The notes below the pieces were generated by a model. It did no database searches. It worked only from the letters and a program-made list of their open reading frames with translations, and was not told the origin of the DNA. DNA of 64,000 nt from positions 83,601 to 147,600 of the forward strand of contig NZ_FWFQ01000007.1 of assembly GCF_900172235.1 (NCBI RefSeq), written 5' to 3'. Shown here in pieces: positions 44,663-53,342 of this stretch. Position numbers and translations under genes: made by a program. This DNA comes from Pseudoruegeria aquimaris (lineage in GTDB: Bacteria > Pseudomonadota > Alphaproteobacteria > Rhodobacterales > Rhodobacteraceae). Position 1 is the first letter of the stretch, and each line of letters opens with the position of its first letter.

Positions 44663-46240
44663 TCAGTCCACGAAAAGATAGGGTGTTTCGGCGATTTCCC
44701 GGGCCCTGTCGAGCGGGATGTCGAGGAACTCGGAAAGGGGTTCGGCGTTTTCCTCGGGGCTGTTCTTCTGGCGCATCCGGTAGGTGGCGGGGAAATTCGC
44801 GTCCCGGATCCTGTCGCTTTCGAAGATGACGTCGCCCCGGATGGTGGGCAGCAGGTTGTCGATGGTTTCCTGCGTCGTGCGTTCGCCGGCAAGGCCGACC
44901 CGGCGGGCGTGTCCGATCAGGTATTCGTCGGTGAACTCGCACTCGATTTCCAGCATCTTCGTCTTGCTGCGGTCGGAGAAGAAATCCTGCATCAGCTCGA
45001 TGTTGCTCGGATCGAGGCAGAGGACGAGGCGATCGGTTTCGTAGTATTCGAACAGCAGTCGCACGACGGCGCGGCGGTGGCGCGTGCGCTTGGCGAGGCT
45101 GCGCTGGATGCCGCCGAGATCGGGGAGCGTCGTGCTCTCTTCGTCGAAGACGTATTCGATCATCGGGATGTTGGTGACCTGCCGGGCCTTGTCGAGAAGC
45201 CGCTTGGCGACGTGCCATTTCTTGCAGGTCACGATCAGCAGCTCGCGTTCGGGGCCGAGCGAGCTTTCCGTCTCCCAGAAGCGGGGCGCGAAGCGGCGGC
45301 CGTTCCGGCCCCGGTCCACGAGGAAGCGGAACAGGCTGCGGCCTTCGTTGCTGATCGAGAAATCCGCTTCGTCGTTGGCGTAGAGCACGCCGAGCTTCTG
45401 CTTCAGCTCCTTCGCGCCGGGCGAGATCTTGCGGGCGAAGAGGAAATCCTGGTTCAGCAGCATCTCGTAGTGATCGTTGTAGAAGGTCACCGGCATGCCG
45501 TAATCGGAGAACATCAGGAAGGTCAGTGTGCGCGCGCGGATCTCGGTTTCGGGCACGAGGTGGCGCACGAGAGTCTGGAAGAAGGTTTCATCCGGGATCC
45601 AGGTGGTGCGGAAGAAGCGCATCACGTCCGGCCGTTTGCGGGTGAAATCGAGGATCCATTCGATGGTGCGCCGCCGCAGGCACCACCATTGGCTGCCGAT
45701 CATGATCTGCAGATCGGCCGGCACCTCGCGCGTGAGATTGAAGCGTTTCTGCAGTTCGAACGAGGTGTAGAACAGCCATTTCTGGGTGCGTTCGTTGAAC
45801 CAGTGGCGGTAGATCAGCCGCTCTTCCTTCATGCCGGTCTTGATCCAGTCGCTTTCGAAGAAATCGAAGCTCTCGATGTAGTCCACGTCTTCGGCATCGA
45901 GGAACTCATGGGCGTATCTGGCGGATTTGATTGCCATGCAATCGCCCGAGAGCATGTAGAAATGCGTGCAGCGGGGAAAGGCCTCCACCGCCGCTTCGAC
46001 GGCGTGGAGCGTGGCTTCCACGAGGGACCACTCGCCCCAGCCGCATTTGATGCGTTTCTTCGCGAAGGTGACGTTGGGGTTGCCGTCCAGCGCGGCGCGG
46101 ATCTTCTGGTAGGCCTCGGGCTTTGCACGTGCGTCGAAGTGGATGGCCATGCAATCGCCAACGGCCGTCAGCTGTTCGGCCTGCTGGATGATCGCTTCAG
46201 GATCCTTGTGGCACAACAATATGAAGGCAATCTTTGCCAT
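44663..46240 (-). CDS. Core-2/I-branching beta-1,6-N-acetylglucosaminyltransferase-like protein
   Basis: A 525-residue protein. The N-terminal half (about 1-280) is a GT14/Branch-type glycosyltransferase: AKIAFILLCHKDPEAIIQQA, the CGWGEWSLVEATLHAVEAA stretch, FYMLSGDCMAIKSARYAHEF and WLFYTSF.LQKRF. The C-terminal half (about 290-525) has no clear motif and matches the composition of the DUF5927 region seen in such proteins. ATG 46240 is preferred to the upstream 46402. It is divergent from a sulfotransferase gene over an A/T-rich 145-base region, so the pair probably builds and sulfates a surface glycan; this is inference. Confidence 0.8.
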   Translation of the reverse strand: MAKIAFILLCHKDPEAIIQQAEQLTAVGDCMAIHFDARAKPEAYQKIRAALDGNPNVTFAKKRIKCGWGEWSLVEATLHAVEAAVEAFPRCTHFYMLSGDCMAIKSARYAHEFLDAEDVDYIESFDFFESDWIKTGMKEERLIYRHWFNERTQKWLFYTSFELQKRFNLTREVPADLQIMIGSQWWCLRRRTIEWILDFTRKRPDVMRFFRTTWIPDETFFQTLVRHLVPETEIRARTLTFLMFSDYGMPVTFYNDHYEMLLNQDFLFARKISPGAKELKQKLGVLYANDEADFSISNEGRSLFRFLVDRGRNGRRFAPRFWETESSLGPERELLIVTCKKWHVAKRLLDKARQVTNIPMIEYVFDEESTTLPDLGGIQRSLAKRTRHRRAVVRLLFEYYETDRLVLCLDPSNIELMQDFFSDRSKTKMLEIECEFTDEYLIGHARRVGLAGERTTQETIDNLLPTIRGDVIFESDRIRDANFPATYRMRQKNSPEENAEPLSEFLDIPLDRAREIAETPYLFVD

Positions 46241-46385
46241 TCCCGAAACCCAAACCTCACAGTGATCCGATAGTTTACATAGATACTGCGAAGAGTGATT
46301 GAATAAACACCACTTCTTTGCTTTTTTGAGGGCAATTGTAGCCGGGTAACAGTCAGAATGCCCGGCCGTTGGAGGCAAATAGATT

Positions 46386-47204
46386 ATGGGTTTTCTCGGC
46401 ACCTGGATGACCGAAAGCGAAAGTGTCGTCTACCGGGTCGTTCCGAAATGCGCCTGCTCCACGATCGGGCAGATCATGTACTATTCGGATCACGGCACGT
46501 TCTTCGAGGGCGACATTCACGACTCCACCACAGGACTGCACAAGTGGTCCCAGGAGGAGAGCCAGCCGAAGATCGAGGCGAACGTGAAGGGCCACAAATC
46601 CTATGCCTTCACCTGCGTGCGCAACCCCTACACGCGCATCCTCTCTTCCTTCTTCGACAAGATCTGCGGCATCCAGCGCAACGGCAAGCGGTACCGGGGC
46701 AACCTCGTGCCGCTTCTGATCCAGAAATACGGCATCGAGGTGGGCGATCCGGAGACGGGTTTCGAGTTCGACCAGATCGCGAGCTTCCGCCGCTTCCTGC
46801 TGTTCGCGCGCGATACCATCCGCTGGCGTCGCCCGATGGAGCCCGACATCCACTGGTCGGCCATGTCGGGGCATATTTCCACCTTCATCGTCAACGGTGG
46901 CCGCTACGACAACATCTTCTTCACCGAGCATTTCAACGAAGGGATGCAATCGGTGCTGGACAACATCGAGGTGCCGCACAGCGTGAACCTCGCCGAGATC
47001 CCGCGCTTCAACGAAAGCGAGGGCCATGGCCCCAAGCGCGCGCATCCGGTGGAAGACTATTTCGACGATCTGTCGCGGCATCTCGTCTACGAGATGTACA
47101 AGCGCGATTTCGACCTGTTCAAATACGATTTCGAGAACCCGGCCAACAAGTATCCCATCGGCGAAATCGATTTGGACGAAGTCCACGCCAAGCTCGGCGT
47201 CTGA
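46386..47204 (+). CDS. Sulfotransferase family protein
   Basis: A 272-residue cytoplasmic sulfotransferase. The 5'-phosphosulfate-binding loop is YRVVPKCACSTIGQIMYY (about 16-33) and the 3'-phosphate-binding region is YAFTCVRNPYTRILSSFFDK (about 75-94), matching the carbohydrate-type Sulfotransfer_2 pattern. The PAPS donor would be supplied by cellular PAPS synthesis; none of those genes is nearby. It is divergent from the branching glycosyltransferase, implying modification of the same polymer. Substrate unproven. Confidence 0.85.
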   Translation: MGFLGTWMTESESVVYRVVPKCACSTIGQIMYYSDHGTFFEGDIHDSTTGLHKWSQEESQPKIEANVKGHKSYAFTCVRNPYTRILSSFFDKICGIQRNGKRYRGNLVPLLIQKYGIEVGDPETGFEFDQIASFRRFLLFARDTIRWRRPMEPDIHWSAMSGHISTFIVNGGRYDNIFFTEHFNEGMQSVLDNIEVPHSVNLAEIPRFNESEGHGPKRAHPVEDYFDDLSRHLVYEMYKRDFDLFKYDFENPANKYPIGEIDLDEVHAKLGV

Positions 47205-47337
47205 GGGGGTGAGTCCCGCAGGCCACGCCTTCGCGTCGATGCAGCGCGCCGGTTGATCGCTTTGCCCGCCGCGGCATAGACTCGCAAGAAACGGCCGTGT
47301 GAAATGCCGCGGCAGGATGCAGGCAGAGGTGAGGCAT

Positions 47338-48708
47338 GTGCTTCGGGCGGTGACGGCAGCGGTGGGTCTGGCTCTGGCGACGGGCTGCACGGTGGGCGAG
47401 GATTTCACCCCGCCGACGATGGAGCTTCCGGGCGCCTACCAGTTCGTGACGGGGGCCACGCCGCAGGTCCGCGAAGGCTACAGGTGGTGGCTGGACTACG
47501 ACGATCCGATCCTCAACGAGGTGATCGCGCTCGGCTTCAAGCAGAACCTCGACATCCGCAAGGCGCTGTCACGGATCGACCAGGCTGAGGCGCTGGGCTA
47601 CGGGCTGGGGCAGCCCGGTTCGATCTTCGGCAAGATCGAGGGCAAGCGTGAGATCGGCGGCGGCGAGGCCTCGGCCGGATCGGGTTTCGCGCGGGTGGAA
47701 TCGCTGTGGATACTCGATCTCTTCGGAGAGCTGCGCCGCGAACGTGAAGCGGCGGGCTACCGGGTGGATACGGAATATGCCGAGGCCGACGTGCAGCGCC
47801 TCTATTTCCTGTCGCAGGTGGCCACCGCCTATATCGACATGCGCTTCTACCAGGAGCTGATCCGCACGAACCTGAAGGTGCTGAAATCCCGCGAACGCAC
47901 CTACCAGCTCACGCAGGAGCTTCAGGCCCGCGGCGAGGTGACGGATCTGGAAGTGGCGCAATCCCGTGCGTTGGTGGCACAGACGAAATCCGAGCTGCCC
48001 GAGGTCGAGATTCTGCTCGTGGGGGCGATCCAGCACATTTTCACCCTCGTGGCGGAGCCCCTGCAGGATTTCCGCAGCAGCTTCGACAAGCAGGCCCCGC
48101 AGCCCGTGGCACGGGCTGACAAGTTGAGGATCGGCATTCCGGCCGATCTGGTGCGCAACCGGCCCGACGTGCGCAAGGCGGAGCGCCGCTACGCCGAGGC
48201 CGTGGCGCTTGCGGGCGTGGCTGAGGCCGATCTCTACCCCAGCCTGACCCTGACCGGGAACATCAACGTGGGCTACACGGATTCAGGCTTCGATCCGGTC
48301 GGCAGCTTCTTTCGGGGCGCGGTGGACATCCCGGTGTTCGACAGGGGCAAGCGGCGCGCACGGCTCGCTTACCAGAAGGCCCGCGCCGAGGAATTGCGGC
48401 TGGAGTGGGAGCGCGTCGTGCTGCTGGCCATCGAGGAGGTGGAGCGCGCGCTGATCGGCCTGCGCAAGCACACCGAGGCCGTCGCGGCCTCCGAAGAGGC
48501 GGTCCTGGCGGCCGCGGACGTGCTGTCGATCGCCCGCAAGGCCTATGCTGCCCGCAAGATCAACTTCCTTCAGGTTCTGGATGCCGAACGGGGCTTTCTC
48601 TCGGCGCAGAACGCCCGCGCGCTGGACAAACGCAACCTTGCGGTGGACTACGTGAATCTCAACATCGCGCTGGGCGGGGCGACGCTGCGCCCCGACGAAG
48701 CCCGTTAG
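47338..48708 (+). CDS. TolC/NodT-type outer-membrane efflux lipoprotein
   Basis: A 456-residue outer-membrane channel lipoprotein. Starting at GTG 47338 gives MLRAVTAAVGLALATGCTVG with lipobox ATGC, a clean lipoprotein signal. An SD-like GAGGTGAGG lies three bases upstream. The body has two OEP repeats with coiled coils, including YRWWLDYDDPILNEVIALGF and IPADLVRNRPDVRKAERRYAEA. No RND or MFP genes lie alongside, so it may serve a pump encoded elsewhere or export a polymer from the neighbouring glycan genes. Its stop shares TTAG with the convergent adenosine kinase gene. Confidence 0.85.
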   Translation: MLRAVTAAVGLALATGCTVGEDFTPPTMELPGAYQFVTGATPQVREGYRWWLDYDDPILNEVIALGFKQNLDIRKALSRIDQAEALGYGLGQPGSIFGKIEGKREIGGGEASAGSGFARVESLWILDLFGELRREREAAGYRVDTEYAEADVQRLYFLSQVATAYIDMRFYQELIRTNLKVLKSRERTYQLTQELQARGEVTDLEVAQSRALVAQTKSELPEVEILLVGAIQHIFTLVAEPLQDFRSSFDKQAPQPVARADKLRIGIPADLVRNRPDVRKAERRYAEAVALAGVAEADLYPSLTLTGNINVGYTDSGFDPVGSFFRGAVDIPVFDRGKRRARLAYQKARAEELRLEWERVVLLAIEEVERALIGLRKHTEAVAASEEAVLAAADVLSIARKAYAARKINFLQVLDAERGFLSAQNARALDKRNLAVDYVNLNIALGGATLRPDEAR

Positions 48709-49694
48709 ACGAGCCCCGCCTGCTTGAACAGCGCCTTGATGTCGGCCTGCGGGCGCGGGCCGATGTGGCCGATCACCTCGGCGGCGGCGATGCAGCCCAT
48801 GCGCCCGGCCACCTCCAGCGGCTGGCCCGTGGCATAGCCGTAGAGGAAACCGGCGGCGAACTGATCGCCTGCGCCCGTCGCATCCACAGGCACGACCCGG
48901 TTGACCGGCACGGTCACGGTTTCCTCGCCCTGCACCAGCACCACCTCGTCGCCCGAACGGGTGCAGACGACGAGGCCGCTTTCCGAAGCCGCCTGCTCCA
49001 GTGCAGCGCCCAGGTCGTCGGTCTGGTAGAGCGAGGTCCACTCGTGTTCGTTGCCGATCACGTAGTCGAGTTCGCGCACGAGGCGGCGGAAGTCGTCGCG
49101 GTGGCGGTCCACGCAGAAGGGATCGGAGAGCGCGATGCCCGCCTTGCCGCCGTTCTCGCGGCAGACCTTGGCGGCGCGTTCGAAGGCTTGTTTGCCCTTG
49201 TCCTTGTCGTAGAGGTAGCCCTCCAGGAACAGGATCTCGGCCTGCCCGGCCACGTCTTCGGAGACGTCTTCCGGCCCGAGTTCGGCGGAGATGCCGAGGT
49301 AGGTGTTCATCGAGCGCTCGCCGTCGGGCGAGACGAAGATCATCGAGCGCGAGGTGGGCAGTTCGCCGCCGGCGACGGGCGGGTTCACGAAGGCCGTGCC
49401 CTCGCTTTCCATCGTCTGCGCGTAGAAGCGCCCCAGCGCGTCGTCATGGACGCGGCCGATGAAGGCGGTGGAGAGGCCGAGGTGCCCGAGGCCGGCCAGG
49501 GTGTTGGCCACGGAGCCACCGGCGGCCTGCGTGCGCTCCTTCATGGCGCCGTAGAGCAATTCGCCCCGCTCGCGCTCCACGAGCTGCATGATGCCTTTTT
49601 CGATCCCCATCAGATCGAGGAAGGAGTCGTCGGATTGGGTCAGCACGTCGACGATGGCGTTGCCGATGCCGACAACCTGGTAGGTCTTGCTCAT
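48705..49694 (-). CDS. Adenosine kinase (PfkB-family carbohydrate kinase)
   Basis: A 329-residue ribokinase-fold enzyme. The substrate-binding N-terminus is YQVVGIGNAIVDVLTQSDDSF; AAGGSVANTLAGLGHLG (about 55) and the catalytic VVPVDATGAGDQFAAGFLYG (about 275) are the two PfkB signatures. Adenosine kinase is the best match by these segments; other nucleoside kinases remain possible. Its start overlaps the nth stop (ATGA), so DNA repair and nucleoside salvage are co-transcribed. ATG 49694 is preferred over 49745. Confidence 0.88.
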   Translation of the reverse strand: MSKTYQVVGIGNAIVDVLTQSDDSFLDLMGIEKGIMQLVERERGELLYGAMKERTQAAGGSVANTLAGLGHLGLSTAFIGRVHDDALGRFYAQTMESEGTAFVNPPVAGGELPTSRSMIFVSPDGERSMNTYLGISAELGPEDVSEDVAGQAEILFLEGYLYDKDKGKQAFERAAKVCRENGGKAGIALSDPFCVDRHRDDFRRLVRELDYVIGNEHEWTSLYQTDDLGAALEQAASESGLVVCTRSGDEVVLVQGEETVTVPVNRVVPVDATGAGDQFAAGFLYGYATGQPLEVAGRMGCIAAAEVIGHIGPRPQADIKALFKQAGLV

Positions 49695-50347
49695 AGGGTC
49701 TTGTCCTCGTAGGGGCAGAGGTCGCGGATGATGCAGTTGCCGCACATCGGCTTGCGGGCCTTGCAGACGTAGCGGCCATGCAGGATCAGCCAGTGGTGCG
49801 CGTGCTGCTGATACTCGGCGGGGATGTTGTCTTCAATAGCCCGTTCCACGACGTCAACATTCTTTCCGGGCGCGATGCCGGTGCGGTTGCCGACGCGGAA
49901 GATGTGGGTGTCCACCGCCTGCGCGGGCACGCCCCACCACATGTTGAGCACCACGTTGGCGGTCTTGCGGCCAACGCCCGGCAGGCTCTGAAGCGCCGCA
50001 CGGGACGAAGGCACCTCGCCGCCATACTCCTCCACGAGGATGCGGCTCATCTTCATCACGTTCTTGGCCTTCTGCTTGTAGAGGCCGATCGTCTTGATGT
50101 GCTCGATCAACCCCTCTTCGCCGAGATCCAGCATCTTCTGCGGCGTATCCGCCACCTTGAAGAGGCCCCGCGTGGCCTTGTTCACGCCGGCGTCGGTGGC
50201 CTGCGCCGAAAGCGCCACGGCCACCACGAGGGTATAGGCGTTCACGTGCTCAAGCTCGCCCTTTGGCTCCGGCTCCTGCGCGTGGAACCGGGCGAAGATC
50301 TGCCGCAGCGTGTTGTAATCCAGTTGCTTGCTCGTCTGCTTGCTCAT
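49691..50347 (-). CDS. nth: Endonuclease III
   Basis: A 218-residue base-excision repair glycosylase and AP lyase for oxidised pyrimidines. The helix-hairpin-helix LPGVGRKTANVVLNM (about 115-129) with its catalytic Lys, the catalytic Asp in VDTHIFRVGNRTG (about 140), and the C-terminal [4Fe-4S] cysteines (VCKARKPMCGNCIIRDLCPY, about 193-212) are all present. Intact and typical in length. It is the first gene of the nth-adenosine kinase pair. Confidence 0.97.
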   Translation of the reverse strand: MSKQTSKQLDYNTLRQIFARFHAQEPEPKGELEHVNAYTLVVAVALSAQATDAGVNKATRGLFKVADTPQKMLDLGEEGLIEHIKTIGLYKQKAKNVMKMSRILVEEYGGEVPSSRAALQSLPGVGRKTANVVLNMWWGVPAQAVDTHIFRVGNRTGIAPGKNVDVVERAIEDNIPAEYQQHAHHWLILHGRYVCKARKPMCGNCIIRDLCPYEDKTL

Positions 50348-50468
50348 GGCGGCAGACCCTGCCGCCCCGGCCACGCATTTGCAAGGCGAACATCGTGCTT
50401 CTTGGAATTCGGGGGCGGGCATGGCTAACTGCCCGGCAAAGCCATTCTTCCGCCGCGGAGCCATTTCC

Positions 50469-51248
50469 ATGACCGAAGCCGATCTCAACGCATTTGCCCG
50501 GCAGACCCGTGGGGCGATCGAAGCCCGCATCGTCGAGGTCTCGGAACAGATCCGCCAGATGCCGGAGGGTTTGCAGAAGGGGCGGATCCGGCAGCAGCTC
50601 TGGGGGTTGCGGCAAATGCTTTCACCGGCGAGCGGATACTTTTCGCAGGCCGGGCAGGATCACTTTCTCGAAAAGCAGGTCTTCAAGGGGAAGCGGGGCG
50701 GCACTTTCGTGGAGATCGGCGCCTATGACGGGGTGACAGGCTCAAACGCGCTGTTCTTCGAGACCCACCGGGCCTGGAGCGGTTTGCTCGTCGAGGCCGA
50801 TCCTGCGCTGTGCGCGGAAGCGCGGCGCAACCGCCGCCCGCCCTGCCTGCATACCGCCATTGCGGCCGAGCCGGGCGAGGTGGAGTTCCTCTCGGTCTCG
50901 GAGGGCTACAGGCAGATGGGTGGCATCCTGGGCAGCATGGGGGAAACCGAGCGCGCCGCCATCGAGGCAGATCCACGTTCCAAGACGGAAACGATCCGCG
51001 TGCCTGCCCGCACGCTGGCCTCCGTCCTGCGGGAACACGGGATGTTCGCGGTGGACTACCTCTCGATGGACATCGAAGGCGCGGAACTCGGGGTTCTCGA
51101 AGGGTTTCCCTTCGCGGAGTTCTCGGTGACCGCCTGGACGATCGAGGCCAACGCCAACGCCCAGAAGATCGTGGACCTTATGACGGCCCAGGGATACGCC
51201 TTCCTCGGGGTCATCGGCGTCGATCTCGTCTTCGCGCTGAAAGCCTAG
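50469..51248 (+). CDS. FkbM family methyltransferase
   Basis: A 259-residue SAM-dependent methyltransferase. QAGQDHFLEKQVFKGKRGGTFVEIGAYDGVTGSNALFFE (about 60-97) is the FkbM-type SAM site; VDYLSMDIEGAELGVLEGF (about 190-208) is the typical second motif. FkbM enzymes O-methylate sugars and other metabolites. ATG 50421 in frame would add 16 residues; 50469 begins the plausible domain. It stands alone on the plus strand between nth and the Ada-like gene. A glycan role would fit the genes upstream but is unproven. Confidence 0.82.
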   Translation: MTEADLNAFARQTRGAIEARIVEVSEQIRQMPEGLQKGRIRQQLWGLRQMLSPASGYFSQAGQDHFLEKQVFKGKRGGTFVEIGAYDGVTGSNALFFETHRAWSGLLVEADPALCAEARRNRRPPCLHTAIAAEPGEVEFLSVSEGYRQMGGILGSMGETERAAIEADPRSKTETIRVPARTLASVLREHGMFAVDYLSMDIEGAELGVLEGFPFAEFSVTAWTIEANANAQKIVDLMTAQGYAFLGVIGVDLVFALKA

Positions 51249-51336
51249 CTTTTCATCCCGCAGGTTTCGGATCGCGCCGGGCCCTTCCGCGCCTTAGATT
51301 GAGGACAAGGAGAGACTGGGGGCAAGGAGTTGCCGC

Positions 51337-52182
51337 ATGAAACATCCGGAAGACCTTTACCACTACGGCGTGATGAAACGCGCCATCGCCGAGATCGACG
51401 CTGCCGGCGGGGCCGCGCTTTCGCTCGAGGATCTCGCGGCGCGGATGCACATGAGCCCGGCGCATTTCCAGCGGGTCTTCAGCCGCTGGGCGGGGGTCTC
51501 GCCCAAGCGGGTGCAGCAGTATCTCACCCTCGGCCACGCCAAGCGGATGCTGCACGAGAATTTCACCACGCTGGAAACGGTGCACGAGCTGGGCCTCACC
51601 GGAAACGGGCGCCTGCATGATCTGTTCCTGCGGTGGGAGGCCATGAGCCCGGGGGAATACGCGCGCAAGGGCGCAGGGCTGGTGATCCGCCACGGCGCCT
51701 TCGAAAGCCCCTTCGGGCCGGTGATCGCCATGGGGACGGATCGCGGGCTGTGCGGGCTGGCTTTCACTGACGAGATCGGCGAGGCGGCCGCCTTCGAGGA
51801 TCTGGCCGGGCGCTGGCCCGAGGCGCGATTCGAGGCGGCGCCCGAGGCGATCGCGCCCTGGGTCGAGGCGGCCTTCCGTCAGAAGGGCGAGGCCCGGCTG
51901 CATCTCATCGGCGCGCCGTTCCAGATCAAGGTCTGGGAGGCGCTGCTGTCGATCCCCTCGGGGCAGGTCAGCACCTACGGCGAGATCGCGGCGGCCGTCG
52001 GCCGGCCGACGGCGGTGCGCGCGGTGGGCACGGCGGTGGGGCGCAATCCCGTGGGCTGGCTCATCCCCTGCCACCGGGCGCTGCGCAAGACGGGCGGGCT
52101 GGGCGGCTACCATTGGGGGCTGCCGGTGAAACGGGCCATGCTGGCCTATGAAGCCGCCCGCGCCGAAGCGCAGGCATCCTGA
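51337..52182 (+). CDS. Ada-like AraC/Ogt fusion: methylated-DNA-protein-cysteine S-methyltransferase
   Basis: A 281-residue protein. The N-terminal AraC-type HTH (about 20-110, AARMHMSPAHFQRVFSRWAGVSPKRV) is joined to a C-terminal O6-methylguanine-DNA methyltransferase domain with the active-site Cys in GWLIPCHRALRKTGGLGGY (about 245-263). The E. coli Ada zinc-binding domain with Cys38 is absent, so it lacks methylphosphotriester repair and methyl-triggered activation. It may still regulate via the HTH. The organisation (HTH-Ogt) is known in other proteobacteria. Confidence 0.88.
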   Translation: MKHPEDLYHYGVMKRAIAEIDAAGGAALSLEDLAARMHMSPAHFQRVFSRWAGVSPKRVQQYLTLGHAKRMLHENFTTLETVHELGLTGNGRLHDLFLRWEAMSPGEYARKGAGLVIRHGAFESPFGPVIAMGTDRGLCGLAFTDEIGEAAAFEDLAGRWPEARFEAAPEAIAPWVEAAFRQKGEARLHLIGAPFQIKVWEALLSIPSGQVSTYGEIAAAVGRPTAVRAVGTAVGRNPVGWLIPCHRALRKTGGLGGYHWGLPVKRAMLAYEAARAEAQAS

Positions 52183-52257
52183 TCCCGAAAGGACCGCCGG
52201 ACACGGCAAAAAGCCGCCGACGGGGCAAGTTTTTCGCCTACGCAGCCCGGACGTCGG

Positions 52258-52266
52258 TGATATACT
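52258..52266 (+). promoter_or_regulatory. Extended -10 promoter candidate
   Basis: TGATATACT fits TGn-TATAAT with one mismatch, 34 bases before ATG 52301 of the glycine-zipper lipoprotein. No convincing -35 lies 17 bases upstream, as expected for an extended -10 promoter. Confidence 0.4.
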
Positions 52267-52300
52267 CGCCGATACACGACACATTTTGAGAGGCAGAGAA

Positions 52301-52528
52301 ATGTCCCGAGCAAAAGTTTCCGTTTTCGTGGCCGCCCTTGGCGTTCTGGCGCTTGGCGCCTGTGATGGCATGTCCCAGTCCGAGAAGCGCGCGGCGCAGG
52401 GCGCAACGGCGGGCGCGCTCGTCGGCCTGGCGACGGCGGGCAGCGATCCGACGAAATCCGCGGCCACCGGCGCCCTGATCGGCGGCGCGGCCGGCGCCGT
52501 TCTCGGCAATGCCGAAGACAACAACTGA
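52301..52528 (+). CDS. Small glycine-zipper lipoprotein
   Basis: A 75-residue protein. The lipoprotein signal MSRAKVSVFVAALGVLALGAC ends at a lipobox LGAC. A glycine-zipper segment (ALVGLATAGSDPTKSAATGA and following, about 39-70) would form a membrane-associated helical hairpin. The same zipper is nearly repeated in the next gene (GLATAGSNPTKSALLGA), so this looks like a duplicated N-terminal part without an OmpA domain. It lies 27 bases upstream of that gene, in the same transcript. Likely envelope-associated; function unknown. Confidence 0.75.
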   Translation: MSRAKVSVFVAALGVLALGACDGMSQSEKRAAQGATAGALVGLATAGSDPTKSAATGALIGGAAGAVLGNAEDNN

Positions 52529-52555
52529 TCGCCCCGCGGCTATCGAGAGACATAG

Positions 52556-53212
52556 ATGTTCCAGACTCGTACCCTGCTCCTGCTGACCACGGCAGGAGCC
52601 TTCGCGCTGGCCGGGTGCACCGATCCGGCCAATCTTCCCAACGGGGCCCAGAAGACCCAGGAAGGCGCCATCATCGGCGGTGTCGTCGGCGGGCTTGCCG
52701 GGCTGGCGACCGCCGGCAGCAACCCGACGAAAAGCGCCCTCCTGGGGGCGGCGGCCGGCGCCGCGGCGGGTGGCCTGATCGGCAACCGGCTGGATCAGCA
52801 GGAAGCGGCCCTGCGCCAGAGCATCAACAACAGCAACATCCAGATCGTGAACACGGGCAGCGAGCTGAAGGTGATCATGCCGCAGGGCATTCTCTTCGCC
52901 ACCGACAGCGCCGCGGTGAACCCGTCGATCTACGGCGATCTCGGGGCTCTGGCCACCAACCTGACGCAATATCCGGACTCGGTCGTCGAGGTCGTGGGCC
53001 ACACCGACAACACCGGCGCGGCGGCCTACAACCAGACGCTTTCGCTTCAGCGGGCGCAATCGGTGGCCAGCATCCTCGTCAGCAACGGGGTGCCCTCCAA
53101 CCGGCTGGTGCCGATCGGCCGTGGCGAGGATCAGCCGATCGCCTCCAACCTCACCGAGGAGGGCAAGGCGCAGAACCGCCGCGTGGAAGTGATCATCCGC
53201 CCCACCGCCTGA
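52556..53212 (+). CDS. OmpA-family lipoprotein with glycine zipper
   Basis: A 218-residue peptidoglycan-associated lipoprotein. Signal with lipobox LAGC (about 16-19), a glycine zipper at about 40-78, then a C-terminal OmpA domain (about 105-218: ILFATDSAAVNPSIYGDLG, VEVVGHTDNTGAAAYNQTLS, SLQRAQSVASIL, NRRVEVII). The OmpA domain binds meso-DAP peptidoglycan. The domain order is typical of YfiB/Slp-type lipoproteins. Followed by a strong terminator. Confidence 0.9.
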   Translation: MFQTRTLLLLTTAGAFALAGCTDPANLPNGAQKTQEGAIIGGVVGGLAGLATAGSNPTKSALLGAAAGAAAGGLIGNRLDQQEAALRQSINNSNIQIVNTGSELKVIMPQGILFATDSAAVNPSIYGDLGALATNLTQYPDSVVEVVGHTDNTGAAAYNQTLSLQRAQSVASILVSNGVPSNRLVPIGRGEDQPIASNLTEEGKAQNRRVEVIIRPTA

Positions 53213-53260
53213 CGCGGATCACCCGGGATACAACCGGGAAACACAGGGCAAACGCATGGG

Positions 53261-53287
53261 AAAGCCGGGCAGAGGCCCGGCTTTTTT
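53261..53287 (+). terminator. Terminator after the OmpA lipoprotein gene
   Basis: AAGCCGGGC and GCCCGGCTT form a nine-base-pair stem with an AGAG loop and a run of T residues (CTTTTTTC) after it. Confidence 0.9.
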
Positions 53288-53306
53288 CATTGTTCCCGCC
53301 CTTCGG

Positions 53307-53325
53307 TGGTCATATGTTCTTACCA
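53307..53325. promoter_or_regulatory. TGGT-N11-ACCA operator candidate
   Basis: TGGT (53307-53310) and ACCA (53322-53325) are inverted and 11 bases apart, directly upstream of the FadR-type GntR gene. GntR/FadR regulators often bind TGGT..ACCA palindromes, so autoregulation is plausible. Confidence 0.35.
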
Positions 53326-53342
53326 ATTTTAGCGGAGGACAC

